A stretch of DNA of 50,782 bases, from contig JAPKMW010000088.1 in the NCBI GenBank assembly GCA_026645575.1, forward strand, positions 1-50,782, read 5' to 3'. Below are positions 41,429 through 48,659 of this stretch, piece by piece. The notes below the pieces were generated by a model that saw only the letters and a program-made list of their open reading frames with translations, made no database searches and was not told where the DNA came from. The stretch comes from Caldilineaceae bacterium (GTDB lineage: Bacteria; Chloroflexota; Anaerolineae; Caldilineales; Caldilineaceae). The position numbers were made by a program, and so were the translations under genes. The stretch's first letter is position 1. Every line of letters begins with the position of its first letter.

Positions 41429-42646
41429 ATGAAAATCACACGCATTGAAACGATCTGGATTGATGAACAACCGAACACCTTGTGGGTGCAGATCCACACC
41501 GATGATGGGCTGGTGGGGCTAGGCGAAACCTACTACACGCCACGAGCGGTCAGCGCCATTATCCATGATGTGTTTGCCAGCCTGCTCCTGGGGCGCAGTC
41601 CGTTGGACATTGAGAACCACTGGACCAATCTCTTTTCCACGGTCAACTTCTTTGGCTACGCCGGCGCCGAGACACGGGCCATTAGCGCGGTTGATGTTGC
41701 CCTGTGGGACATTGTCGGCCAGTATACGGGACAGCCGATCTACAATCTGCTGGGCGGGCGCAATCGGGAGCGGGTGCCGGTCTACAACACCTGTGTCAGC
41801 CACGGCGCCATTCAGGATTTCCACCGCTGGCGCTATGAAAATCGTACCGGTGAACTGGCCGCCGAGTTGCTGCAACAGGGCATCAAGGCGATGAAAATCT
41901 GGCCCTTTGATCAATTTGGCGCATCACTGGGCGGACCGATTGGGCAACGCGCCGGGGCGGAAGCGGTCGGGCCAGTGACTCATTTTCTGAGTAAGGATGA
42001 CCTGAAAAAGGGGATCTCCTATGTCGAAGACATTCGGCGCGCAGTTGGCGACAAGATGGAAATTGCCATTGAAGGCCACGCCCGCTGGAATCTGCCTGAA
42101 GCGACCAAGATTGCACGGGCGTTGGAGCCGTATGACATTCTCTGGCTGGAAGAAATCATCCCGCCCGACAACATGGACGCCTATGCTCGGTTGAAGAGTG
42201 AAACCAAGGTGCCCCTTTGTGTCAGTGAACGGCTCTTTACCCGCTTTGGCTTCCGCCAGGTAGTGGAAAAGCACGCCGCCGACATTGTCATGCCCGACAT
42301 GGCCTGGACCGGCGGCATCACCGAGACGCGCAAAATCTGCGCTCTGGCCGACACCTATTACCTGCCCATCACCTTGCATGACACCATTGGGCCGGTGGCG
42401 CTCTGGTCGGCAGCGCATATGATGTTGCACATTCCCAACGCGTTGATCATGGAGTCGGTGCGCGCCTACTATCAGGGCTGGTACAATGAGGTAATGACGG
42501 AGCCGGTTCCCATTGCCGAAGGCATGTTGTCGCTGCCCGGCAAACCAGGATTGGGCGTTCAACTACGCGAAGAAGTTCTCAACCGCCCTGATGTTCACCG
42601 CGAAGTGTCAGACGAACAGCACAAATTCGATCCATCCAAGGGGTAG
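41429..42646 (+). CDS. Mandelate racemase/muconate lactonizing enzyme family (enolase superfamily sugar acid dehydratase-like)
   Basis: A 405-residue enolase-superfamily protein with an N-terminal lid (MKITRIETIWID, GLVGLGETYY) and a C-terminal barrel. Metal ligands appear in sequence: EGHARW, WLEEIIPP and CVSERLF. KAMKIWPFDQF and TLHDTIGPVAL supply catalytic residues in the style of galactonate/mannonate-type dehydratases, which turn sugar acids into 2-keto-3-deoxy acids. The exact subfamily cannot be fixed. ATG 41429 is chosen because homology begins there. The product would suit the divergent HpaI-type aldolase. Confidence 0.88.
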   Translation: MKITRIETIWIDEQPNTLWVQIHTDDGLVGLGETYYTPRAVSAIIHDVFASLLLGRSPLDIENHWTNLFSTVNFFGYAGAETRAISAVDVALWDIVGQYTGQPIYNLLGGRNRERVPVYNTCVSHGAIQDFHRWRYENRTGELAAELLQQGIKAMKIWPFDQFGASLGGPIGQRAGAEAVGPVTHFLSKDDLKKGISYVEDIRRAVGDKMEIAIEGHARWNLPEATKIARALEPYDILWLEEIIPPDNMDAYARLKSETKVPLCVSERLFTRFGFRQVVEKHAADIVMPDMAWTGGITETRKICALADTYYLPITLHDTIGPVALWSAAHMMLHIPNALIMESVRAYYQGWYNEVMTEPVPIAEGMLSLPGKPGLGVQLREEVLNRPDVHREVSDEQHKFDPSKG

Positions 42647-42667
42647 AAGCCATGAACGGATGACTCC

Positions 42668-42742
42668 GTCCCGTAGGGACGCTTGAGTTTAGGCAGAGTA
42701 TAATCATTTTCTCAGTTCTAAACTCAGCCATCCCTACGGGAC
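42668..42742. repeat. Inverted repeat, 24-bp arms
   Basis: Arms 42668-42691 and 42719-42742 pair at 21 of 24 positions around a 27-base loop; the outer 12 bp of each arm pair perfectly. It lies between the co-directional dehydratase and epimerase genes. Confidence 0.85.
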
Positions 42743-42830
42743 AAAAGCACACGCGTCGCAAAACGTATGAACCGATCAAAACTTTGTTGACAAAACACTA
42801 TTTTTACAAAGAAATTAGAAACGAGCAATA

Positions 42831-43817
42831 ATGATGAATGAACGATTTCTGGTGACAGGTGCGCTGGGATGCATCGGCGCATGGACAGTAAAACGCTTGG
42901 TAGGAGAAGGGGCGGCGGTCTGGACTTATGATCTGCCCGGCAGTCAACATCGACTCGATCTGATTATGGATGAGACCGAGTTGGGCAGGATTACCCGGAT
43001 TGCCGGCGATATTACCGATGCTGAGACCTTTGAGCGCACAGTAGTGGACAACGGCATCACCCACATTATCCACCTCGCTGCGTTGCAGGTGCCCTTTGTG
43101 CGCGCCGATCCGATTCTAGGGATGAAAGTCAACGTCGTCGGCAGCACCATTGTCTTTGAGATCGTTAAGCGCCACGCGGCCCAGATCCAAGGTCTGGCCT
43201 ATGCCAGTTCCGCCGGCGTCTATGGCCCCGCATCGATCTATCCGCCTGGCCCGCTGGCCCATGATGCACCCTTGGCCCCGCCCACACTCTACGGCGTTAG
43301 CAAGCAAGCGAATGAAGGCACAGCCCGCATCTACTGGCAGGAGTATGGCATTCGCAGCATTGGCCTGCGCCCCTACATCATTTACGGCCCTGGTCGCGAC
43401 CAGGGTATGACTTCGACGCCCACCAAAGCTATGTTGGCGGCGGCAGTGGGGCGCCCGTATCACATCAGCTTTGGCGGGGTGGCGGTGTACCACCATGCCA
43501 GCGACGCCGCCGCGGTCTTTGTCAAAGCAGCGCGCACGCCAGTCGATAACGCCCCCGTCTACAACTTAGGCGGCAACACAGCCCACATGAGCGAAATTGT
43601 CGCCGCCATTGAAGCCGCTGCACCGGCAATGACAGGCCAGATCACCTTTGAGCCGGTGCAACTGTCCACGGCGCCGGCCGTTGATGACAGTGCGCTCAAT
43701 CACGCCCTTGGTCCTATCCACTGGCGTCCGCTGGCGGATGGCGTCGCCGCTACGGTGGAACATCTGCGGCAAGCGGTACAGGCCAACAAAGTCAATGTCG
43801 ATAAAATTTTAGCCTAG
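42831..43817 (+). CDS. NAD-dependent epimerase/dehydratase family (extended SDR)
   Basis: A 328-residue extended short-chain dehydrogenase. The nucleotide loop is VTGALGCIGAW (GxxGxxG), the active-site Tyr-Lys pair is in LYGVSKQANE, and the preceding Ser is in ASSAGVYG. LRPYIIYGPGRDQGMTS is the typical substrate-side loop. The family includes UDP-sugar epimerases, sugar-acid and uronate dehydrogenases; the substrate is not known. The ATG at 42831 (an ATG doublet) is used though its ribosome binding site is weak. It follows the dehydratase gene, so it may serve the same sugar-acid pathway. Confidence 0.88.
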   Translation: MMNERFLVTGALGCIGAWTVKRLVGEGAAVWTYDLPGSQHRLDLIMDETELGRITRIAGDITDAETFERTVVDNGITHIIHLAALQVPFVRADPILGMKVNVVGSTIVFEIVKRHAAQIQGLAYASSAGVYGPASIYPPGPLAHDAPLAPPTLYGVSKQANEGTARIYWQEYGIRSIGLRPYIIYGPGRDQGMTSTPTKAMLAAAVGRPYHISFGGVAVYHHASDAAAVFVKAARTPVDNAPVYNLGGNTAHMSEIVAAIEAAAPAMTGQITFEPVQLSTAPAVDDSALNHALGPIHWRPLADGVAATVEHLRQAVQANKVNVDKILA

Positions 43818-43851
43818 ACCACAATAATCGGCTCCATCCTTTCATTTGTCC

Positions 43852-43915
43852 AATAACCGCCAAGGCACACCCTTTGCAGAGAAACTTCTGCAAAGGGTGT
43901 GCCTTGGCGGTTATT
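43852..43915 (+). terminator. Perfect 29-bp hairpin terminator
   Basis: Arms 43852-43880 and 43887-43915 pair perfectly around a 6-base loop. A short T-rich tail (TTTTAAT) follows. It lies 34 bases after the epimerase stop. The stem is far longer than usual intrinsic terminators. Confidence 0.8.
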
Positions 43916-44004
43916 TTAATTCCCAGTAACGACCAACCCTGTACATAGTCACGGGTTTTGTATAGAACACAGGTTGCACTAACCATAGACAAACATTGGA
44001 CAAA

Positions 44005-44025
44005 TTGTATGCAAATTACATACAA
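44005..44025. promoter_or_regulatory. Palindromic operator-like site before the fasciclin gene
   Basis: TTGTATG (44005-44011) and CATACAA (44019-44025) form a perfect 7-bp inverted repeat with a 7-base spacer. TTGGAC at 43996 could be a -35 element. The regulator is unknown. Confidence 0.4.
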
Positions 44026-44121
44026 AGCAAAAAATGTATCCTATCTTGGAAAGGCAACAGCAATTTCTTTTATCATAACAAGCCATTTAGAAAAAGCATT
44101 CAGAACAAGGAGATGCAGTCA

Positions 44122-45216
44122 ATGAAACGGTTCTTGATGTACGCCTGTGTTGCCCTTATGGTTGCCCTTAGCTTTGTACCCCTGGCCCAGGTTGCGCAAG
44201 CCCAAACCGCCCAAGCTGATATTGTGGATACAGCCGTCAGCGCCGGTAGTTTCAACACGCTGGTAGCCGCCGTTGAAGCTGCTGGTCTGGTCGAAACCCT
44301 GAAAGGCGAAGGTCCCTTCACCGTCTTTGCCCCGACGGATGATGCCTTTGCCGCCCTTCCCAAAGAAACCCTGGACGCGCTGCTGGCTGATCCCGCCGGT
44401 GATTTGACCCAAATCTTGCTCTATCATGTGGTGCCGGGCAAAGTCATGGCCGCTGATGTCACCGATGGTTTGGAAGCAGCCACGGTACAAGGTGGAACCG
44501 TCAAGTTCACGGTGGCCGACGGCAAAGTGATGATCAACGATGCCAACATCGTCACCACCGACATTGAGACCTCGAATGGCGTCATCCATGTCATCGACGC
44601 CGTCATTCTGCCGCCAAGTGGTGAAGAAGCAGCCGCAGCCGCCGAAGCACCGGCCGCTGAAGCAGAAATGGCCGACATTGTGGACACGGCCGTAGCCGCC
44701 GGTAGTTTTAACACGTTGGTGGCCGCTGTGCAGGCAGCCGGTTTGGTCGATACGCTCAAGGGAGAAGGCCCCTTCACGGTTTTCGCCCCCACCGATGACG
44801 CCTTTGCCGCCCTTCCCAAAGAAACCCTGGATGCCTTGCTGGCCGATCCGTCCGGCGACTTGACCCAAATCCTGCTCTACCATGTGCTGTCGGGCAAAGT
44901 CATGGCCGCTGATGTGACGGATGGTCTGGAAGCGACGACAGTACAAGGTAGCACAGTTCAATTCACAGTAGCGAATGGCGCCGTTACAATCAATGATGCC
45001 ACCATTGTGACAACCGATATTGAGACCAGCAACGGCGTGATCCATGTCATCGATGCCGTGATCCTGCCGCCGCTGGCCGAAGAACCGGAAACCTTGCCGG
45101 TGACGGGTGACAGCGTGCCTTATAGCACGAACCTGTTGGTTGTGGGAGCAATTTTGGTGGCGTTGGCCGCCGTGACCTTGGCAAGCCGGCGCACGGCTGC
45201 GGTACGGATTAAGTAA
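44122..45216 (+). CDS. LPVTG-anchored surface protein with two fasciclin (FAS1) domains
   Basis: A 364-residue protein. The signal peptide ends near VAQAQTAQA. Two FAS1 domains follow, each starting [13 protein letters not shown] or [13 protein letters not shown] and containing [20 protein letters not shown], then [14 protein letters not shown] and [14 protein letters not shown]. The copies are nearly identical in protein and DNA, which points to recent tandem duplication. An Ala/Glu-rich linker separates them. The C-terminus is a full sorting signal: LPVTG at 325-329, a hydrophobic helix ([17 protein letters not shown]) and a basic tail ([10 protein letters not shown]). Sortases would cut LPVTG and attach the protein at the surface. 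FAS1 domains mediate adhesion. ATG 44122 has AGGAGA about 8 nt upstream. Confidence 0.92.
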   Translation: MKRFLMYACVALMVALSFVPLAQVAQAQTAQADIVDTAVSAGSFNTLVAAVEAAGLVETLKGEGPFTVFAPTDDAFAALPKETLDALLADPAGDLTQILLYHVVPGKVMAADVTDGLEAATVQGGTVKFTVADGKVMINDANIVTTDIETSNGVIHVIDAVILPPSGEEAAAAAEAPAAEAEMADIVDTAVAAGSFNTLVAAVQAAGLVDTLKGEGPFTVFAPTDDAFAALPKETLDALLADPSGDLTQILLYHVLSGKVMAADVTDGLEATTVQGSTVQFTVANGAVTINDATIVTTDIETSNGVIHVIDAVILPPLAEEPETLPVTGDSVPYSTNLLVVGAILVALAAVTLASRRTAAVRIK

Positions 45217-45243
45217 TGTAGTGCAGGTGAGATAGAGAGATAA

Positions 45244-45312
45244 AGAGATTGAGAGATTACGTCAAACTGTAATCTCTCAATCTCTCAATCTCTCAATCTC
45301 TCAATCTCTTTT
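45244..45312. repeat. Inverted repeat and tandem array of 8-nt units
   Basis: Arms 45244-45260 and 45269-45285 pair perfectly over 17 bp around an 8-base loop. The right side continues as the octamer CAATCTCT to about 45312 and ends in T5. It separates the convergent fasciclin and SHMT-like genes and could terminate both. Confidence 0.85.
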
Positions 45313-46670
45313 TATCCCACAGCCCACGGCGGCAGGCCGTGGTCGAAGTTATAGTAGATGGTCTGTTGGGGCAGGCGGAAATCCAGCACATCCTGCCCGA
45401 CGCTTTCCGGCGCTTCACCTTGGACTAGCACGCGAGCCATAAAGTCGGCAATCGTCACCATATCCTGTTCACGCATCCCCAGCCGTGTTACCTCAATCGT
45501 CCCCATACGCAAGCCGCTGGGGCGATCCCAATCTTCCCGGCCATCACCCGGCACCAGATTTTTGTTGGTGATGAGATTGGCCTGCGCCAGTCGATGCGCC
45601 ACCTCTAGCCCGCCGCCAAATTGTTTGACATTGGCAATGACTTGATGGGTGCGGGAATAGCCTTTGTTGGCACATAAGACCGGAATGCCCCGTTCATCGA
45701 GCGCACGGCCCAACGCCTGGGAATTTTTCACAATTTGCGCCATGTAGACTTTGCCATACTCCAACATTTCCGCCGCTGACACGGCCAGCGCCGCCACGCG
45801 GTTGACCTGATGAGTCGCCACCAGCACGGGAAAGACCGCTTCGGTGAGCGGCGCCGTCAATGCCGGGTCATTCCACATCATCATGCCGCTTTGGGGACCG
45901 CTAAAGGTTTTGCCGGCTGAACCGGTAAGCACCGCCGCTCCTTCATTGAGCGGATCTTGAAATTGACCGCCAGCGATCAGGCCAGCCTGATGCGCGCCGT
46001 CAAAGATAAAACGGCCACCCCATTCGGCCACAATGTTGCTCATTTCGCGCACCGGCAGCGGGAAGAGAGTCATCGACATCCCCATGACCACCACTTTGGG
46101 CCGTACCTGGCGTGCTAGGTTGGCAAAGGCATCCAGATCAACTTCCAGTTCGTCGGCATGGAAGGGGACATCGACAATCTGGAGACCGCGCATCCCCGCC
46201 GGCCCGTCAAAGCGGTTACTGGAATGGCCGCCAAAGGGTTGCGCTGCGCTCATGATCGTGTCGCCCGGCTGGGTGAAGGCATGGTAAACAGCCAGGTTGC
46301 CCAACATGCTGCCCATGAGCCGGTGATCGGCATAGCGACAGCGAAAGGCCAGTTTCAACAGTTCGACACAGAGCGACTCGACTTCGTCGATATGTTGCGT
46401 GCCGGCAAACCAGCGGTTGACGCGACCAATATGGCCCTCTGCGGCACGTGTACCGATTTCCGAAGATAAGAGGGAGCGCACCGTTGGGCTGGTCGGCGCT
46501 TCGGGCGCAAGGAGGTTGATGCAGCGCTGGCCGCGCCATTCGTCATTGCGCTTGACGGCATCGATCACCGCTTGCGCCCAGGCGCGTGGTGACTCGGTGG
46601 CGTCGAGGATCGCTTTGGCGTTGGCGAGAATGGCAGGGTCGTGGACTTCAACTGAATTGGCTTGGGTCAT
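45312..46670 (-). CDS. Divergent serine hydroxymethyltransferase-like PLP enzyme
   Basis: A 452-residue fold-type I PLP protein related to GlyA. The N-terminal INLLAPEAPTSPTVRSLLSS and HIDEVESLCVELLKLAFRC, the PLP pocket FDGAHQAGLIAGG, and the Lys segment TGSAGKTFSGPQSGMM correspond to SHMT landmarks. The canonical HKTLRGPRGG motif is changed to GKTFSGPQSG, and the early SENY-type motif is not evident. So it is probably an SHMT paralogue with another substrate, perhaps an aldolase on beta-hydroxy amino acids. ATG 46670 has AAGGAA about 8 nt upstream. It lies downstream of the GntR regulator, same direction, with an inverted repeat between. Confidence 0.82.
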   Translation of the reverse strand: MTQANSVEVHDPAILANAKAILDATESPRAWAQAVIDAVKRNDEWRGQRCINLLAPEAPTSPTVRSLLSSEIGTRAAEGHIGRVNRWFAGTQHIDEVESLCVELLKLAFRCRYADHRLMGSMLGNLAVYHAFTQPGDTIMSAAQPFGGHSSNRFDGPAGMRGLQIVDVPFHADELEVDLDAFANLARQVRPKVVVMGMSMTLFPLPVREMSNIVAEWGGRFIFDGAHQAGLIAGGQFQDPLNEGAAVLTGSAGKTFSGPQSGMMMWNDPALTAPLTEAVFPVLVATHQVNRVAALAVSAAEMLEYGKVYMAQIVKNSQALGRALDERGIPVLCANKGYSRTHQVIANVKQFGGGLEVAHRLAQANLITNKNLVPGDGREDWDRPSGLRMGTIEVTRLGMREQDMVTIADFMARVLVQGEAPESVGQDVLDFRLPQQTIYYNFDHGLPPWAVG

Positions 46671-46689
46671 GGTTGATTCCTTATGATAA

Positions 46690-46724
46690 GTGATACGTGT
46701 TGCGTGTTGCGTGTGACGGGTCAC
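46690..46724. repeat. Short heptamer tract (GTGTTGC type)
   Basis: Units GTGATAC, GTGTTGC, GTGTTGC, GTGTGAC, GGGTCAC with a 7-base period, just upstream of the SHMT-like gene. Confidence 0.65.
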
Positions 46725-46866
46725 TACAGCGGATTTGGATAGGAACGGATTTATTGGGCAACGGGAAACTATATACTAGCCATCCAGAATGACGCTTGTG
46801 TTATTGCTAACTCAAAAGTTTGTCAAGCCAACAGCAAATCCATTCCTACCTAAATCCGTTGTAGTG
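46722..46866. repeat. Widely spaced inverted repeat, 24-bp arms
   Basis: Arms 46722-46745 and 46843-46866 pair at 21 of 24 positions, all mismatches being transitions, around a 97-base loop. It fills the gap between the GntR and SHMT-like genes. The looping-out size and paired ends resemble a small non-autonomous element; no target-site duplication is obvious. Confidence 0.7.
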
Positions 46867-46876
46867 TTCTGCCCCC

Positions 46877-47512
46877 TCACCCTTCCTGTTTTTGTAAAAA
46901 GGTCACCAATTGATCAGCGGCCGTCTGGAGATGCTGGCGCAACCGCTCACAGGCGAGGTCGATCTCGCCTTGGCGACAGGCGGCCAGAATGGCGCGATGT
47001 TCTTGTTGCGAGGCCGCCTGATACTCCATACCGGCCAGATAGAGCAGCATATAGCGCGCCACATTGGTATGCAAGGTTGCCATCCAACTCATCAACCGGG
47101 GTAGGTTGGCCGGTCGGTAGAGCAGGGCGTGGAATTCCCAATTTAACTCCCCCCAGCGTACCACTTGTGGTTCCTGGTCGAGTTGGGTGAGCAAGGCTTC
47201 TGCCCGTGCCAAGTCGGCAATGGTCAGATTGGGAATTGACCGTTGGAGGGCCAGGGTTTCCAAGGCAATGCGCATGGCGTAAATTTCATCTACTTCGGCG
47301 CTGGACAGGGTGGAGACCACGGCGCCGCGGTTGGGGAAGAAGGTCACCAGGCCCTCGACCTTAAGCTGCTGCAACGCTTCGCGCACAGGAATTTTGCTCA
47401 CGCCGAAGCGGGCGGCGATCTCATCTTGGCGGAGGGGCGCATTGCTTTTATAGATGCCCTGCAAGATGTCATTGCGCAAGACATTAGCAATCGACTCAGT
47501 GGTTTGGAGCAA
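46877..47512 (-). CDS. GntR family transcriptional regulator (FCD/FadR subfamily)
   Basis: A 211-residue regulator. The winged-helix part (VLRNDILQGIYKSNAPLRQD, EIAARFGVSKIPVREALQQL, GLVTFFPNRGAVVS) is classic GntR, followed by the all-helical FCD ligand domain (MRIALETLALQRSI, FHALLYRPANLPRLM, QQEHRAILAACRQGEIDLAC). FCD domains often bind small organic acids through a metal. The TTG at 47512 is proposed because AAAGGA lies about 9 nt upstream; the longer frame begins within the operators and has no ribosome binding site. Two palindromic operators lie just upstream, so autoregulation and control of the divergent hydrolase are expected. Confidence 0.9.
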   Translation of the reverse strand: MLQTTESIANVLRNDILQGIYKSNAPLRQDEIAARFGVSKIPVREALQQLKVEGLVTFFPNRGAVVSTLSSAEVDEIYAMRIALETLALQRSIPNLTIADLARAEALLTQLDQEPQVVRWGELNWEFHALLYRPANLPRLMSWMATLHTNVARYMLLYLAGMEYQAASQQEHRAILAACRQGEIDLACERLRQHLQTAADQLVTFLQKQEG

Positions 47513-47545
47513 GCGGCGGTTTCCTTTGGTTACAAGAAAAAAAAA

Positions 47546-47585
47546 TCGTATACGAATACACATCAATAATATTATCGTATACGAT
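47546..47585. promoter_or_regulatory. Two GntR-type operators
   Basis: Two identical 10-bp palindromes TCGTATACGA at 47546-47555 and 47575-47584, the second extendable to 12 bp (ATCGTATACGAT). Their starts are 29 bp apart. The core GTATAC matches the usual GntR/FCD site shape. They lie between gntR and the divergent alpha/beta hydrolase gene. No other copy was noticed in the window. Confidence 0.85.
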
Positions 47586-47753
47586 TCTTGTCAAATTGGC
47601 TATTGGTGATGGTGATGTTTGCTTTTCCCAAGGAAGAGCGCAGCTATCATTCGTCAACAAAGCGCAGTAGATTTTTGCGTAACTCTATTGTAATATAGAC
47701 AAATACGGCGCAAGATTACATTGCCAATTCACGCACCAGCGAAAGGTTCACCT

Positions 47754-48560
47754 ATGCCACAGATCAAGCTCAACGGGGCAACGCTTTACTATGAAGAACA
47801 GGGGACAGGGCCAGAGACCATTGTCTTTGCCCACGGTCTGCTTTGGAGTGGTCGCATGTTTGATGAACAGGTGCGCGTCCTCAAAGCACGCTACCGCTGT
47901 GTCACCTTTGATTTTCGCGGGCAAGGGCAGAGTGAAGTAACGCAAACCGGTTATGATATGGAAACCCTCAGCGAGGATGCGGCGGCGCTCATGACGGCGC
48001 TGGGGTGCGCGCCCTGTCACTTTGTCGGCCTCTCTATGGGCGGCTTTATTGGGATGCGGCTGGCTAGTCGCCAGCCACAGCTCATCAAGTCCCTGATGCT
48101 CTTGGAAACGACCGCCGATCCGGAGCCGGCGGAAACTGTGGGGCGCTATCGGCTGCTGAGTTGGATTGCCCGTTGGTTGGGTCTACGCGTGGTTGCCAAT
48201 CAGGTAATGGCGATCATGTTTGGGCAGAAGTTTTTAACCGATCCCTCCCGTGCGGAATTACGCCGCGTGATGCAGGAACGGCTGATCCAGAACCATCGTA
48301 TTGGCATCACCCGCGCCGTGACAGGCGTCATCGAGCGCAAGGGTGTTTATGAGGAGATTCGCACGATCAAAATTCCCACATTGATCGTCGTTGGCGATCA
48401 GGATGTGGCCACCGTTCCCGCCAAAGCCGAACGTATTCACGCACAGATTGCCGGGTCACGGTTGGTGGTTATTCGTGGCGCCGGCCATACCGCCACGGTA
48501 GAAGAGCCGGAAGCCGTCAACAACGCATTGCTGGCGTTTCTGGCAGAGCAGGTGATCTGA
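47754..48560 (+). CDS. Alpha/beta hydrolase
   Basis: A 268-residue alpha/beta-fold hydrolase. The oxyanion turn FAHGLLWSG, the nucleophile elbow GLSMGG (Ser), the acid strand IVVGDQDVATVPAKAE (Asp) and the catalytic His in GAGHTATVEEP are all present. VTFDFRGQGQSE is the usual family strand. It resembles 3-oxoadipate enol-lactonase and lipase-like members, but the substrate is open. ATG 47754 has AAAGG about 7 nt upstream. It is divergent from the GntR/FCD gene and shares its operator region, so it is likely a member of that regulon. Confidence 0.9.
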   Translation: MPQIKLNGATLYYEEQGTGPETIVFAHGLLWSGRMFDEQVRVLKARYRCVTFDFRGQGQSEVTQTGYDMETLSEDAAALMTALGCAPCHFVGLSMGGFIGMRLASRQPQLIKSLMLLETTADPEPAETVGRYRLLSWIARWLGLRVVANQVMAIMFGQKFLTDPSRAELRRVMQERLIQNHRIGITRAVTGVIERKGVYEEIRTIKIPTLIVVGDQDVATVPAKAERIHAQIAGSRLVVIRGAGHTATVEEPEAVNNALLAFLAEQVI

Positions 48561-48596
48561 GCGGGTACACGCATAAAGATGAAAACAGAGCCGCCG

Positions 48597-48630
48597 CGCG
48601 TTAGCAAGCGGCCCCGCCCGTGCTAACGCG
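48597..48630 (+). terminator. Hairpin with perfect 10-bp arms
   Basis: Arms 48597-48606 (CGCGTTAGCA) and 48621-48630 pair perfectly around a 14-base GC-rich loop. It lies between the convergent hydrolase and MutS-like genes. No T-run follows, so its efficiency is uncertain. Confidence 0.6.
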
Positions 48631-48659
48631 TGGGCTTCTGCCATGCGAATACCCAAGGG

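Larger units (their letters stand above)
43818..44121. other. Intergenic region before the fasciclin gene
   Basis: About 300 bases with the perfect 29-bp hairpin (43852-43915), the palindrome at 44005-44025 and the fasciclin leader. No small gene is recognised. Confidence 0.55.

Noticed and set aside
46722..46866. An insertion sequence or MITE
   Set aside because: Imperfect 24-bp ends are present, but no transposase and no target-site duplication could be seen.
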